Below are positions 17,371 through 26,003 of a DNA stretch of 51,884 nucleotides, piece by piece. The notes below the pieces were generated by a model. The model saw only the letters and a program-made list of their open reading frames with translations. It was not told the origin of the DNA and searched no databases. How positions within the stretch are numbered: position 1 is the first letter of the stretch; the number at the start of each line of letters is the position of its first letter. Both the position numbers and the translations under genes were made by a program. This DNA comes from Bacteroidota bacterium (GTDB lineage: Bacteria > Bacteroidota > Bacteroidia > B-17B0 > Aurantibacillaceae). The stretch is taken from positions 1 through 51,884 of the forward strand of contig JACQAK010000016.1 in assembly GCA_016194985.1 (NCBI GenBank), in the 5' to 3' direction.

Positions 17371-18720
17371 ATGAAAGCTTATTTTTTAGTTTTGCTATGC
17401 ATTTTTTCAGTACTAACGGGTTATTCGCAAACGGGTGAGCTCGATCGTTTTGATTGTACCTATTCCAAAGAGGTCATCATTCCCTTTAATTACTCTGCAA
17501 CTCAATCGGTCGTTAAACCACAACTTAATCAGGTGGTGTTTTACAGCTATCGCGACCAGTTTACCTATTGGTATAAGATTGTTGCCAAATCCAATGCGAC
17601 ACTTAAATTTAAAGTTGCCGCTCTCAACGACAGTGATTCTTATGCTGTGTATAGTTATCAATATGATCCGGCTGATTTCTGTCAGAAACTATATCAGCAA
17701 AAAATAAAACCACTGGCTCCACCATTTTATGTTGGTTATGGAAGCGAACACCTTCAGCCGCAAGAAAGAGTAATAACCATTCAAAAAGACCATGTTTACT
17801 ATATATCTGTTTTGAACACGTCTCTTAATAATTGTGGTCATCGTTTTAATTTGAGCTATGGCACCGATACCTTAAAAGTAAAGGCTTTTCATTCACCTTG
17901 TAAAAAAGATATTGAAACCATTCCGGTGGTTCAAAAAGAGCTAAAACCGCCTGTTACTAAGGACTCTGTTATTGTTCCTAAGCCGGAGGTAATTACGCCG
18001 CCACAAATTGTTTCAACACCAAAAGACTCGGTAAAAATAGTTGTACCGGTTCAGGAACCCAAAAAGGTTTCCAATACAGTGCAATATATTGTAAAAGATA
18101 AAAAGAAATCGGTTGCGATCAATGCAACAATAATGCTGGTAGAGGTTGATACTAAAGAACGTGTAACACTTGATAACACAGGTGTTGGTACATGGCAGAC
18201 CGTACTCGAAAAAGATAAAACATATAAAGTAAAATGTACAGCTTTTGGATACACGGATCTGGACATGTACACAGATATTAGTAAAGGAAATACAGTAGAA
18301 TTATGGATGGAGCCTTTGAAAGTAGGAGATAATTTTATCATGAAAAGTATCTACTTCCATCCTAATACATACGCCCTCAGAAGAGAGTCTGCAGATGAAC
18401 TCCAGCGTCTTTTGCAGTATCTTATCAATAATCCTTCTGTAACGATAGAAATACAAGGGCATACCAATGGCGATAATAGAATTTATAAAAATAAAGCCTA
18501 TGAAAATTTGGGAGAAGAATGGAACTTTAAAGGCAGTTCTAAAGATTTATCCTTTAAAAGATCAGAAGCTATCAAAACCTATTTAGTAAATAACGGCATT
18601 AATGCCGATAGATTAGTACCTACCGGGTTTGGGGGCCATAAACCTATTATTCAAAATCCGGAAACAATGGAAGAAGGGCAACGAAATATACGTGTAGAAG
18701 TGGTTATTTTGAAGAACTGA
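17371..18720 (+). CDS. OmpA-family outer-membrane/peptidoglycan-associated protein
   Basis: I start the gene at ATG 17371 because MKAYFLVLLCIFSVLTGYSQ is a clean signal peptide; an in-frame ATG at 17317 would bury it behind 18 residues. The mature 449-codon protein has an N-terminal beta-rich domain with paired Cys, then a Pro/Val-rich linker (about residues 190-235). A PEGA/carboxypeptidase-regulatory-like module follows and ends in ELWMEPL. The C-terminal OmpA domain contains IEIQGHTNGDN and RLVPTGFGGHKPI. OmpA domains bind peptidoglycan; the front domain is not recognised. It is transcribed divergently from the polysaccharide operon. Confidence 0.85.
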   Translation: MKAYFLVLLCIFSVLTGYSQTGELDRFDCTYSKEVIIPFNYSATQSVVKPQLNQVVFYSYRDQFTYWYKIVAKSNATLKFKVAALNDSDSYAVYSYQYDPADFCQKLYQQKIKPLAPPFYVGYGSEHLQPQERVITIQKDHVYYISVLNTSLNNCGHRFNLSYGTDTLKVKAFHSPCKKDIETIPVVQKELKPPVTKDSVIVPKPEVITPPQIVSTPKDSVKIVVPVQEPKKVSNTVQYIVKDKKKSVAINATIMLVEVDTKERVTLDNTGVGTWQTVLEKDKTYKVKCTAFGYTDLDMYTDISKGNTVELWMEPLKVGDNFIMKSIYFHPNTYALRRESADELQRLLQYLINNPSVTIEIQGHTNGDNRIYKNKAYENLGEEWNFKGSSKDLSFKRSEAIKTYLVNNGINADRLVPTGFGGHKPIIQNPETMEEGQRNIRVEVVILKN

Positions 18721-18726
18721 TACATT

Positions 18727-19890
18727 CTACTTTTTCTCTAGTTTAGCTGCTTCTGCCAGAGTAATTTTCTTTTTGTTGTAATATGCTACAATAAAGGCAT
18801 CTGTTAGTCCCATACTTTGAACCGTGTTTTTTGCTTCTCTTGCATCGCTTAATCTTTCAAATAATCCGGTAGTATAACATACACCTTTGTCGGTTGTTTT
18901 ACTATAGATAGGGGTAAGCCCTTTAAATGTTTCAGGTAATACGGCCGTTTTAAAAACACCTAATTGAACCTGATAAACCAAAGACATGGGTATGTCATTA
19001 TCCGACTTAACATTCTCATTCCACTCAGCCATTGTTTTTAAAGTACTCTTGGAAAAGATAGTATCTTTTTGAATAGGAGCAGTAGCGGCCGTTTTATCGC
19101 GTTCTTCAATTAATGTTGTAATAGAGGACAATTTTGATTGTACGTCATTGCTCTTTTTTGCAAGCTCTTTGGTTTTGGCTTCCAAAATCCGGAGTTGCCC
19201 TTTGAGTTTAGCCGCTTTTTCCTCATTTTTTGTCGTTTCCAGTTCGGCTTTCAGTTTAGCAATTTCCTGCTGGTTTATCTCTGACTTTTCAGTTAAATCC
19301 CCTTTTAAAAGGGTGAATAATGTTTGATCAATATCCAGTTTGGTAATTTGCTTTTGAGGAGTGATACTATCGGTTTTTTCTTCTTTTTCCTCTTTTTCTT
19401 CCTTTTTTTCAGGTTTTTTCTGATCCGTAAAATAAAAGGAAGCATGATAGGCCTCTACAGTAGCATCTGCCGAAAAAAGAGCCGCCTTTTTAGACAGTTC
19501 CTTTCTCCGGCTAAAATCAGATGATTTTAATAAAGCCAGAGTATTATAAGAATCGATACTCAGATCTCTGGCAATATTGGCGTGTTCCTTGGCTTTTATG
19601 GCCGAATCAGAGGCTAAAAGAATGGCGGAATCTAAATAGGAGATGGATTCTTTGATGAAAATTAAGGCTGTATCAATGTTTTGCCCAATAATGCTCTGAC
19701 GTGTTTCAAAATAATTTCTTTGCGCATAACTGTAGGATATATCAGCCGATTGGGCGCTTTGTATGGCCAATTGCTTACAAATACCCGAAGTTTTGGAAGA
19801 ATCAGATTGGGCGTAACTATGCTGTATGCCTGTAAATAGCAGTAAAAACGCAATCCATACCCTAAAACTTAACCAAAAGGACTTATTCAT
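18727..19890 (-). CDS. Exported coiled-coil protein with C-terminal SPOR-like domain
   Basis: ATG 19890 gives MNKSFWLSFRVWIAFLLLF, a signal peptide ending near HSYAQ; ATG 19902 is an alternative four codons earlier. The mature protein has helical, Ala/Ser-rich segments, an acidic Lys/Glu run (PEKKEEKEEKEEKT, about residue 170) and a long coiled coil (about residues 200-260). The last about 80 residues, starting VYQVQLGVFKTAVLPETF, look like a SPOR domain, which binds denuded peptidoglycan glycans. The 3' end lies 6 bases from the convergent OmpA-family gene. Function beyond envelope binding is unknown. Confidence 0.7.
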   Translation of the reverse strand: MNKSFWLSFRVWIAFLLLFTGIQHSYAQSDSSKTSGICKQLAIQSAQSADISYSYAQRNYFETRQSIIGQNIDTALIFIKESISYLDSAILLASDSAIKAKEHANIARDLSIDSYNTLALLKSSDFSRRKELSKKAALFSADATVEAYHASFYFTDQKKPEKKEEKEEKEEKTDSITPQKQITKLDIDQTLFTLLKGDLTEKSEINQQEIAKLKAELETTKNEEKAAKLKGQLRILEAKTKELAKKSNDVQSKLSSITTLIEERDKTAATAPIQKDTIFSKSTLKTMAEWNENVKSDNDIPMSLVYQVQLGVFKTAVLPETFKGLTPIYSKTTDKGVCYTTGLFERLSDAREAKNTVQSMGLTDAFIVAYYNKKKITLAEAAKLEKK

Positions 19891-19976
19891 GAACAGGATC
19901 AATAATTAAGTACTAAATGTAGGGAAATATTGCAGAATTAAAAAAAAAACACGAACTTGCCGTATTATTATCAATA

Positions 19977-21083
19977 ATGGATATGCTAACGAAAACTACT
20001 TACACCAGATTGTCGCATTATTTTTTCGGTTCTAAGCTTCACACGTTGCAAGTGATGTGTTTCTTTTTACTGTTTTTTGCAACGGCTTTTGCTCAAAATG
20101 AAGAAAGTAGTCCTAAAAAGAGCTCCTACGAAAACCCCGAACATACTTCAGAAAATTACATGAAATTAAAAGAAGGCTGGTTTCTGGGGATAGATGCAGG
20201 TACAACCTTATTTTATGGAGATGTGGCTTTGTACAACAATATTCCCAAAGCTAAAGATTTCAGTAAAAGTGCAGGCAGAGGATTCAGCTTATATGGTGGT
20301 AAAAAGTTTAAGTTTGGCTTATCAGCAGAACTTCAGGTATTTGACGGAACATTAAAAGGCGAAAAACAAGCAGATCAATTATATAGAAGATACTTTAATG
20401 CCGATTTAATGGGTTACTCGGTTAGTGCCAAATATAATCTGACACAATTAATGTTTAGAAATAAAAACGACCGCCCATTCTTTAACCGCTTAACTCTTTA
20501 TTTAACTGCAGGTGGTGGGCAAATATTCTTCAGAAGCCGTTTATACAAGTATGCTGTCAATAATCAATGGTATCTTGAAAAAGTAAGCGGATATTCTACA
20601 TCAGGTATTGACAGTGCGGGTATTGCAGCAGCAGGAGGATTAGTACAGGATAGAGCAAAAACAGTGAGTGCAATTGCTGTGCCGGTTGGAGGTAAATTGA
20701 ATTTTAAGTTGAACCAAAAAACAGATATTGTTTTAAACGTAAATTATGTTACCTGCTTTACAGATCAATTGGATTCATGGTCAAGAAGCTGGTCTCATAA
20801 AGACAGATATTTATATACCGGTATTGGTATCATGTATAATTTTGGAGAAAAAGAAAGCAGCGACATTCCTGACAGCGACCGTATATTAAGACCAAGCGAG
20901 AAAAAATCAGGATCTAAAGACTTAGGCGATGCTTACGATAAATCATCTTCCGGTTCAAGCGCTTCCTCAGGTTCTAAACGAAAATCAAAAAAAACTTCAA
21001 AAGCCGATAAAGAACTAGAGATCAAATTGAAATTGTACGAGCTACAATTGAAAATGTTTGAGATGCAGTATCTTCTTGACTAG
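19977..21083 (+). CDS. Outer-membrane beta-barrel protein with Ser/Lys-rich coiled-coil tail
   Basis: The frame encodes up to 368 residues. The hydrophobic signal sequence CFFLLFFATAFAQ ends near residue 40, so ATG 20055 may be the true start. Residues 60-290 alternate aromatic and polar residues in strands such as GWFLGIDAGTTLFYGDVAL and YLYTGIGIMYNFGEKE, as expected of a small beta-barrel. The tail is a Ser/Lys-rich linker followed by a short coiled coil (ELEIKLKLYELQLKMFEMQ), an unusual ending for a barrel. It may project into the periplasm. No specific family is recognised. Confidence 0.7.
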   Translation: MDMLTKTTYTRLSHYFFGSKLHTLQVMCFFLLFFATAFAQNEESSPKKSSYENPEHTSENYMKLKEGWFLGIDAGTTLFYGDVALYNNIPKAKDFSKSAGRGFSLYGGKKFKFGLSAELQVFDGTLKGEKQADQLYRRYFNADLMGYSVSAKYNLTQLMFRNKNDRPFFNRLTLYLTAGGGQIFFRSRLYKYAVNNQWYLEKVSGYSTSGIDSAGIAAAGGLVQDRAKTVSAIAVPVGGKLNFKLNQKTDIVLNVNYVTCFTDQLDSWSRSWSHKDRYLYTGIGIMYNFGEKESSDIPDSDRILRPSEKKSGSKDLGDAYDKSSSGSSASSGSKRKSKKTSKADKELEIKLKLYELQLKMFEMQYLLD

Positions 21084-21171
21084 GACTGCGGTTCTATTAT
21101 CTTATTTTTCTTAACTATTAATGTCGCATTATTTATAGAATAGTGTAGGCTTATTTTATAATCAGGGCGTT

Positions 21172-21243
21172 TCCGCCGGTAGGCGGATCGGGCTGTCGTT
21201 TCAATCTTTTGTTCGTTCCTCACAAATCCGCCAGCTGGCGGAT
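21172..21243. repeat. Pair of TCCGCC/GGCGGA palindromes in a REP-like intergenic element
   Basis: TCCGCC-GGTA-GGCGGA (21172-21187) and the perfect 18-base palindrome ATCCGCCAGCTGGCGGAT (21226-21243) are GC-rich islands in AT-rich sequence, 38 bases apart. The surrounding text resembles interspersed Bacteroidota repeat sequence that I recall (inference). It lies in the 304-base gap between two convergent genes. No credible coding frame is present. Confidence 0.7.
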
Positions 21244-21287
21244 CACTTGCATCCCTAACGCAGGCCACCATCATTGCGAAGTCTTAC

Positions 21288-21301
21288 TGTATAAGAGACA
21301 G
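21288..21301. other. 14-base match to the Tn5/Nextera mosaic end (possible assembly scar)
   Basis: TGTATAAGAGACAG is identical to the inner 14 bases of the 19-base Tn5 mosaic end used in tagmentation libraries. The outer five bases do not match. It is more likely residual adapter at a contig join than biology. Confidence 0.5.
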
Positions 21302-21315
21302 AGGCATTGTTTGAG

Positions 21316-21358
21316 CTCTTTTTATTTGCGTGCGCTGAAAGGCAAATAAAAAAGCGAG
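21316..21358. terminator. Long A/T-flanked hairpin downstream of two convergent genes
   Basis: TTTTTATTTGC (21319-21329) pairs perfectly with GCAAATAAAAA (21342-21352), and outer bases GCTC and GAG extend the stem. It sits 3' of the genes at 19977-21083 (plus) and 21388-23010 (minus). It could terminate both, but the stem is AT-rich and weak. Confidence 0.4.
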
Positions 21359-21387
21359 TCCCGCCAGCCGCACAAAAGACATAATTC

Positions 21388-23010
21388 TTAGAACCCTATA
21401 TTTACGCCTAAGCTCACGGTTTTTGTTTTACCTGTATAGAAATCAGGCGTATATTCAGAAGTCATAATCCCTGATACATCCGAATAACTTCCTTCTCCAA
21501 AGACAAATACATCGTTCACGATCTCATAGTAAACCTTTAGAGCGGTGGTGTTTTTCATCCACAAGATGTTTTCCATAAACGGAGTACCCGCAACATTATT
21601 AACCCCGTTTATTTGTTGGAAATCCCTCACAGGCCCTTTGATGGCCTGGGTATAACTTAGATCAACCGATAATCCCCTTATTGGTTTTACCCGTACACTC
21701 ATATATATTTCCTGAGCATTTTGCCCGAGGTAATGTCCCATATTATAATTGTTAGAAGCAAATGTCGTTGTAGAAATAGGATGAGCATACACCCATGGAT
21801 TGGTGCGAGTGTACTCAAAAGTAAAGGCCGTATTTTTAATCAGGTTGGTAAGTCTTACACCGGCTTTAAAACTCATTAAATTAGTTTGATTCTTCTTGTC
21901 AAACATTTTCCCTACATTCACTTCGTCTACAAAGATGGATCCGTATAAATGGGTTTTAGGGATCATCCGGCAACTCACATCCAAGAACATTTGTGAATTT
22001 TCGCCAAGGGCGTTGCTTCCGGCACCATTCATGGTTCGGTCGCTTGATTTAAAAAACATAAATGGGATAAGATAAATCGGTTGCACATATTTATCGCTGT
22101 AAACAATAGAATTACCAATGGAGATATGTAATCTCTTAAGTGGCTTAAAGGTAAACATATTGGCTGCCATAAATTTCGGAAAGAAACTTTTCCTCAAGCT
22201 GCTTCCTACACCATAGGTTTTGGAAGAGTCTAATACCTGCGAAACCAACCATCCATGGATATAATTAAAATCAAACCATTTGGTAGGATTTAATTTAAAG
22301 TTGAGATAAGCAAACGAAGGCTGACGTCCTGAAAAAATATTAGCTCCGTTATAGTTATTACCCCAGGAAAAATTATCTTTTAATAAACTGATAGAGCCCC
22401 ACTTCCAACCATAGCTTATGCCGGCGCGAACTTCATCAAAATCTGTTCTGGCATTTTTAGTGCCCTGATAAGGCTTGTAATTTCCACCAGGTAACTGTGT
22501 AAGATAATTAGGGGTTGATAATATATTGTAAAACCCATTGTCTCTCAGGCTAAAATAGAACCCGAAATTTTTACCAATGGCTCCGTTCATTTCCAACCCA
22601 TTCCAACGTTGTGTAGAATAGCCGTTTTTATTTTTAGCGTAGGTAAAGCCTAGTATAGGATTGAGTGTAAATTGAAACAAGGAATCTCTGTAATAAAACA
22701 GATCGTAGCGGCGTTTGAATTTTTTATTCGGGATCACTTCTTTATTATAATCCTTTAAAAAAAAGGTCAGGTCTTTTTGTTGACGTTTGGTAAGTTTCTC
22801 CTGTTGGGTTTCGGCTTCATGAAGTTTTTCATAAATCAAATGGCGTGAATAGGGCTTTATAGCAGAATTTAATTCTATCACCTGAATGTTGGCCAGTTCG
22901 TCCAAAAAATCATAAATGCTCACATACGATATATGCTTATTAACTTCCTGTGAAAACAAAAATGGAGAGGAGCCTAAGAGAATGCAAATTAAAAGTACTA
23001 TTTTTTTCAT
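21388..23010 (-). CDS. Outer-membrane beta-barrel, possibly capsule-assembly Wzi-like
   Basis: The 540-residue protein has a signal peptide (MKKIVLLICILLGSSPFLFS). A short helical front domain follows, YVSIYDFLDELANIQVIE with a SAIKPYSRHLIYEKLHEAE segment. It then has many amphipathic strands ending in VSLGVNIGF, a typical barrel terminus with a final Phe. The front domain resembles Bacteroidota proteins annotated as Wzi-like capsule assembly proteins, which anchor surface polysaccharide. That would suit the polysaccharide locus a few kilobases away, but it is not part of that operon. The barrel is firm; the Wzi link is tentative. Confidence 0.7.
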   Translation of the reverse strand: MKKIVLLICILLGSSPFLFSQEVNKHISYVSIYDFLDELANIQVIELNSAIKPYSRHLIYEKLHEAETQQEKLTKRQQKDLTFFLKDYNKEVIPNKKFKRRYDLFYYRDSLFQFTLNPILGFTYAKNKNGYSTQRWNGLEMNGAIGKNFGFYFSLRDNGFYNILSTPNYLTQLPGGNYKPYQGTKNARTDFDEVRAGISYGWKWGSISLLKDNFSWGNNYNGANIFSGRQPSFAYLNFKLNPTKWFDFNYIHGWLVSQVLDSSKTYGVGSSLRKSFFPKFMAANMFTFKPLKRLHISIGNSIVYSDKYVQPIYLIPFMFFKSSDRTMNGAGSNALGENSQMFLDVSCRMIPKTHLYGSIFVDEVNVGKMFDKKNQTNLMSFKAGVRLTNLIKNTAFTFEYTRTNPWVYAHPISTTTFASNNYNMGHYLGQNAQEIYMSVRVKPIRGLSVDLSYTQAIKGPVRDFQQINGVNNVAGTPFMENILWMKNTTALKVYYEIVNDVFVFGEGSYSDVSGIMTSEYTPDFYTGKTKTVSLGVNIGF

Positions 23011-23034
23011 AAGAGAAATGGAAAATTATTTCTC

Positions 23035-23065
23035 TAAAAATACAACTTAATTTTTTGAAACCAAG
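23035..23065 (-). promoter_or_regulatory. Candidate promoter of the Wzi-like gene
   Basis: Reading the minus strand, CTTG (23065-23062) is followed by 19 bases and TATTTTTA (23042-23035), 24 bases before ATG 23010. Layout and spacing match the candidate before the polysaccharide operon. Confidence 0.35.
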
Positions 23066-23103
23066 TGTGGTATAATGAATAGAATGCTGGAAATAAATGT
23101 TTA

Positions 23104-23235
23104 AGGAATCCGTAGGATTCAAATTTGAATAGCAATAAAATAGATTACGTTATTCGACCCCGAATGGGGTCGAACAAAATTGATATTAATATCTTCTATT
23201 AATATTTGACCTCGAAGAGGTCATAAGAATCCCGT
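23104..23235. repeat. Cluster of four short palindromes, REP/BIME-like
   Basis: Four hairpins lie in about 120 bases. They are GAATCC-gta-GGATTC (23106-23120), TTCGACCCC-gaat-GGGGTCGAA (23153-23174), ATATTAATA-tcttc-TATTAATAT (23183-23205) and TGACCTC-gaa-GAGGTCA (23207-23223). GAATCCC recurs near 23227, framing the unit. The 268-base gap between the genes at 23279 and 23010 holds nothing else but a promoter candidate. Confidence 0.75.
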
Positions 23236-23278
23236 AAATTATTTTTTCAAAAATGTATGTGATAAGTTCAAACCGGAT

Positions 23279-23599
23279 TTAATCCTCCAGCATCCATAAC
23301 GCTTCGTTCAATTCTCCTAAAGCTTTTTTGTTACCCTGCTTATTGGCTAAGGCAACGCCCTGCTGATAAAAGAGAATCGCTTGCTCATTGCTCCCCAACT
23401 TCTCATTCACCTGACCTAATTGATAATAACACGGCAGATAATCAGGATCAATGGAGAGCACTTTTTTAAATTGAAGTTCAGCTTCCTTAAATTCATTGGT
23501 AGATAAATGCTCCATAGCCAGAGCATAATTTAAAAACACATCGTTAGGTTCTTTCAACAACATGTCATAAATTAATTCTTTTCTCGGAAGCCTTTCCAT
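23279..23599 (-). CDS. Small tetratricopeptide-repeat protein
   Basis: The 106-residue protein is almost entirely TPR helices. NYALAMEHLSTNEFKEAELQ and YYQLGQVNEKLGSNEQAILF show the Gly/Ala/Tyr pattern of two to three repeats. No signal peptide or membrane segment is visible, so it is probably a cytoplasmic protein-protein interaction module. It lies 152 bases after pheS on the same strand, behind a possible weak terminator, so co-transcription is uncertain. The partner is unknown. Confidence 0.75.
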   Translation of the reverse strand: MERLPRKELIYDMLLKEPNDVFLNYALAMEHLSTNEFKEAELQFKKVLSIDPDYLPCYYQLGQVNEKLGSNEQAILFYQQGVALANKQGNKKALGELNEALWMLED

Positions 23600-23751
23600 T
23601 TTGTTATTTAAAAATTATGATTAGCTGTCTTGTTTAGAATGTTTTAGGTCGAGGCGCTTTTAAAGTAAAAAAAAGCGGAGTTTATGTTTTATAAATGAGC
23701 ATTTTTTTACTGAAAGCAACGATGACATCTAACTTTATAGACAAGACAGGG

Positions 23752-24777
23752 TTATTCTCCGGCAAACTGTTTCAGGAATCTTACGTCATTTTCGAAGAAT
23801 AAACGCAGATCTTTCACACGGTATTTCAACATGGTAATACGTTCAATACCCATACCAAAAGCAAAACCGCTGTATTTTTTACTGTCGATACCACAGTTAT
23901 CAAGCACCTGAGGGTCAACCATACCGCAACCTAAAATCTCTACCCAACCGGTGTATTTGCATACATTACAACCTTCTCCTTTGCAGATTGTACAACTGAT
24001 ATCCACTTCGGCGCTGGGCTCAGTAAAAGGGAAATAGCTTGGACGCATTCTTATTTTGGTATCTGTACCAAATAATTCTTTGGCAAAGAAATTCAACGTT
24101 TGTTTCAAATCGGCAAAGGATACATGTTCATCAATATATAAGCCTTCTACCTGGTGAAACTGGCAATGCGCACGGGCACTGATAGCTTCGTTACGGTATA
24201 CTCTTCCCGGAGAAATAGTGCGGATAGGAGGTTTTTGGTTCTCCATAATATGTACCTGTACGGATGAGGTTTGTGTACGAAGAACCATCTCCGGATTTAA
24301 CTCTACATAAAAGGTATCCTGCATATCACGCGCCGGGTGATTTTCGGGTGTATTCAGGGCCGTGAAATTATGCCAGTCATCTTCAATCTCTCTGCCGTCG
24401 CTCACGGTAAACCCGATGCGGGCAAATACGTCAATGATCTGATTTTTTATCAATGACAATGGATGACGTGAACCAACCTGAATAGTTGGATCAGAGGGTA
24501 ATGTCAGATCAATATATTTTGAAGCGCCTTTATCAGAAGCCTGTTCGTGTTTTTCTTTTAACTCGTTGATTTTATCCTGAGCCTTTGTTTTGAGCTCATT
24601 CAGCTTTTGGCCAACTTCACGTTTAATCTCAGGAGCTACCGATTTAAAATCATCAAATAAAGAAGTGATCTCTCCTTTTTTACTTAACCATTTAATACGG
24701 TATTCTTCTACCTGTTCTTTACTTTGTGCAGCAAACTCTTCCACTTCTGCCAACAAACTGTTTATTCTTTCTAACAT
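23752..24777 (-). CDS. pheS: Phenylalanine-tRNA ligase alpha subunit
   Basis: The 341-residue protein is the catalytic alpha subunit of bacterial phenylalanyl-tRNA synthetase, which charges tRNA-Phe as an alpha2beta2 enzyme. The N-terminal coiled coil (about residues 1-90) binds tRNA. Class II motif 2 is in ISPGRVYRNEAISARAHC with FHQVEGLYID. Motif 3 is YSGFAFGMGIERITMLKYRV near the C-terminus. A Cys cluster, CTICKGEGCNVCKYTGW, sits in the usual insertion. The length is normal. The beta subunit gene is not adjacent, which is common in this phylum. Confidence 0.97.
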   Translation of the reverse strand: MLERINSLLAEVEEFAAQSKEQVEEYRIKWLSKKGEITSLFDDFKSVAPEIKREVGQKLNELKTKAQDKINELKEKHEQASDKGASKYIDLTLPSDPTIQVGSRHPLSLIKNQIIDVFARIGFTVSDGREIEDDWHNFTALNTPENHPARDMQDTFYVELNPEMVLRTQTSSVQVHIMENQKPPIRTISPGRVYRNEAISARAHCQFHQVEGLYIDEHVSFADLKQTLNFFAKELFGTDTKIRMRPSYFPFTEPSAEVDISCTICKGEGCNVCKYTGWVEILGCGMVDPQVLDNCGIDSKKYSGFAFGMGIERITMLKYRVKDLRLFFENDVRFLKQFAGE

Positions 24778-24796
24778 AATAATTTGATAATTAGCA

Positions 24797-24804
24797 CAAA
24801 TTTA
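24797..24804 (-). promoter_or_regulatory. Candidate -7 element for pheS
   Basis: On the minus strand TAAATTTG is a perfect match to the Bacteroidota -7 consensus TAnnTTTG, 19 bases before ATG 24777. No clear TTG element is seen at the expected spacing. Confidence 0.35.
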
Positions 24805-24818
24805 AGCAATTTTAAGTA

Positions 24819-25976
24819 GTGAAAACATATCATTTCCTTTATATCTTTTCTTGTTGTTTTTTGTTGGGAATAAGCCCTGCAAGAGCTCAATCCATCATCA
24901 GCTACAGGGTATACGAAAATGATACGATCAACATCATTGATAAGGACAGTTTAAAGCAAGGGGTTTGGAAAGAATTTTGGCCAAATGGCGATTTAAAAAG
25001 CGAGGTTTCCTATAAAAACAATAAAAAACAAGGGTTGGAAATTAACTGGTTTGATGAGCCGGATTGCGTAGAGTTGGAGGCATATTACAAGGATGGCGTC
25101 TTGGAAGGCCCCTCAATTTATTACACCAAAAAATGTAAAAAAGATGTTTTTCAAACATTTAAAAACGGATTGAAAGAAGGTCTGGAATTGGAATATTATC
25201 CTAACGGACATATTAAAGCCGAGGGAAAATTCAAGAAAGGAAATTTAGATGGCTATTATAAAGTGTATGATAAAAACGGAAACTTTTCGTTTGAAAGCAG
25301 AAGCACGGATAATGAAACAAATCTGGCTCCAAATGTGTCAGATACCGCGAATAGTGTCGTATTTAATGTATTAAACCGCAATAAACAATGGAAGAATAAA
25401 CTAATCGTAGCAGATTTAACCGGTAGCATGTATCCCTATGCCCAACAGATCAGTACATGGTTAAAACTACATTTCATGAAAGATAGTACCAGTCAGCATT
25501 TTGTGTTTTTTAATGACGGTGATAAGAAACGTGACGAAGATAAAAAAATAGGAGCCACAGGAGGTGTTTACCACTGCAGAGCCAAAACGGTGGATGAACT
25601 GATTACCACGATGGAATTGACCATCAAAAAAGGACAGGGAGGAGATGCTCCGGAAAACCCTGTAGAGGCTATTATCTATGGCTTAAATAAAAGTGGTAAA
25701 GTAGACGACGTGATACTAATTGCCGATAACTGGGCAAAAGCGAGAGATATTAAAATGCTGGCAAGAATTAAAGTACCTGTGAGAGTTATTTTATGTGGTG
25801 TTTACGAAGGAATGGAAATCAGCGAAGATTACCTGAATATTGCCTATAAAACAAAAGGCTCTGTACACACCATTGAGCAGGATATTACCGATTTAATGAA
25901 ACAGAGTAAGGATAAGAAATTTAATATTAATGGGGTGGATTATATAATTAAAAACGGAAGTATTAAAGTGTTTTAA
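24819..25976 (+). CDS. Exported MORN-repeat protein with a C-terminal VWA-like domain
   Basis: The start is GTG 24819, with the signal peptide YHFLYIFSCCFLLGISPARA. Residues 45-165 contain about four MORN-variant repeats such as GVWKEFWPNGDLKSEVSY and EGLELEYYPNGHIKAEGK, as in many Bacteroidota envelope proteins. From about residue 195 a von Willebrand A-like domain begins with LIVADLTGSMYPYA. Its MIDAS is D-x-T-G-S, not the usual D-x-S-x-S, and GGDAPENPVEAI supplies the later metal ligands. The C-terminus ends in short strands (YIIKNGSIKVF). The combination is unusual; a surface adhesion or sensor role is only a guess. Confidence 0.8.
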   Translation: MKTYHFLYIFSCCFLLGISPARAQSIISYRVYENDTINIIDKDSLKQGVWKEFWPNGDLKSEVSYKNNKKQGLEINWFDEPDCVELEAYYKDGVLEGPSIYYTKKCKKDVFQTFKNGLKEGLELEYYPNGHIKAEGKFKKGNLDGYYKVYDKNGNFSFESRSTDNETNLAPNVSDTANSVVFNVLNRNKQWKNKLIVADLTGSMYPYAQQISTWLKLHFMKDSTSQHFVFFNDGDKKRDEDKKIGATGGVYHCRAKTVDELITTMELTIKKGQGGDAPENPVEAIIYGLNKSGKVDDVILIADNWAKARDIKMLARIKVPVRVILCGVYEGMEISEDYLNIAYKTKGSVHTIEQDITDLMKQSKDKKFNINGVDYIIKNGSIKVF

Positions 25977-26003
25977 ATCTCCTATCTTTACAGTCTATTT
26001 TTT

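Noticed and set aside
21080-21274. Minus-strand frame of 64 codons across the palindromic repeat
   Set aside because: It runs through the repeat element, has no start context and a composition unlike the neighbouring genes; the palindromes explain it.
23600-23751. Search for a terminator or small gene between the TPR gene and pheS
   Set aside because: Only weak T/A-rich stretches were found, with no stem of useful length and no coherent frame.
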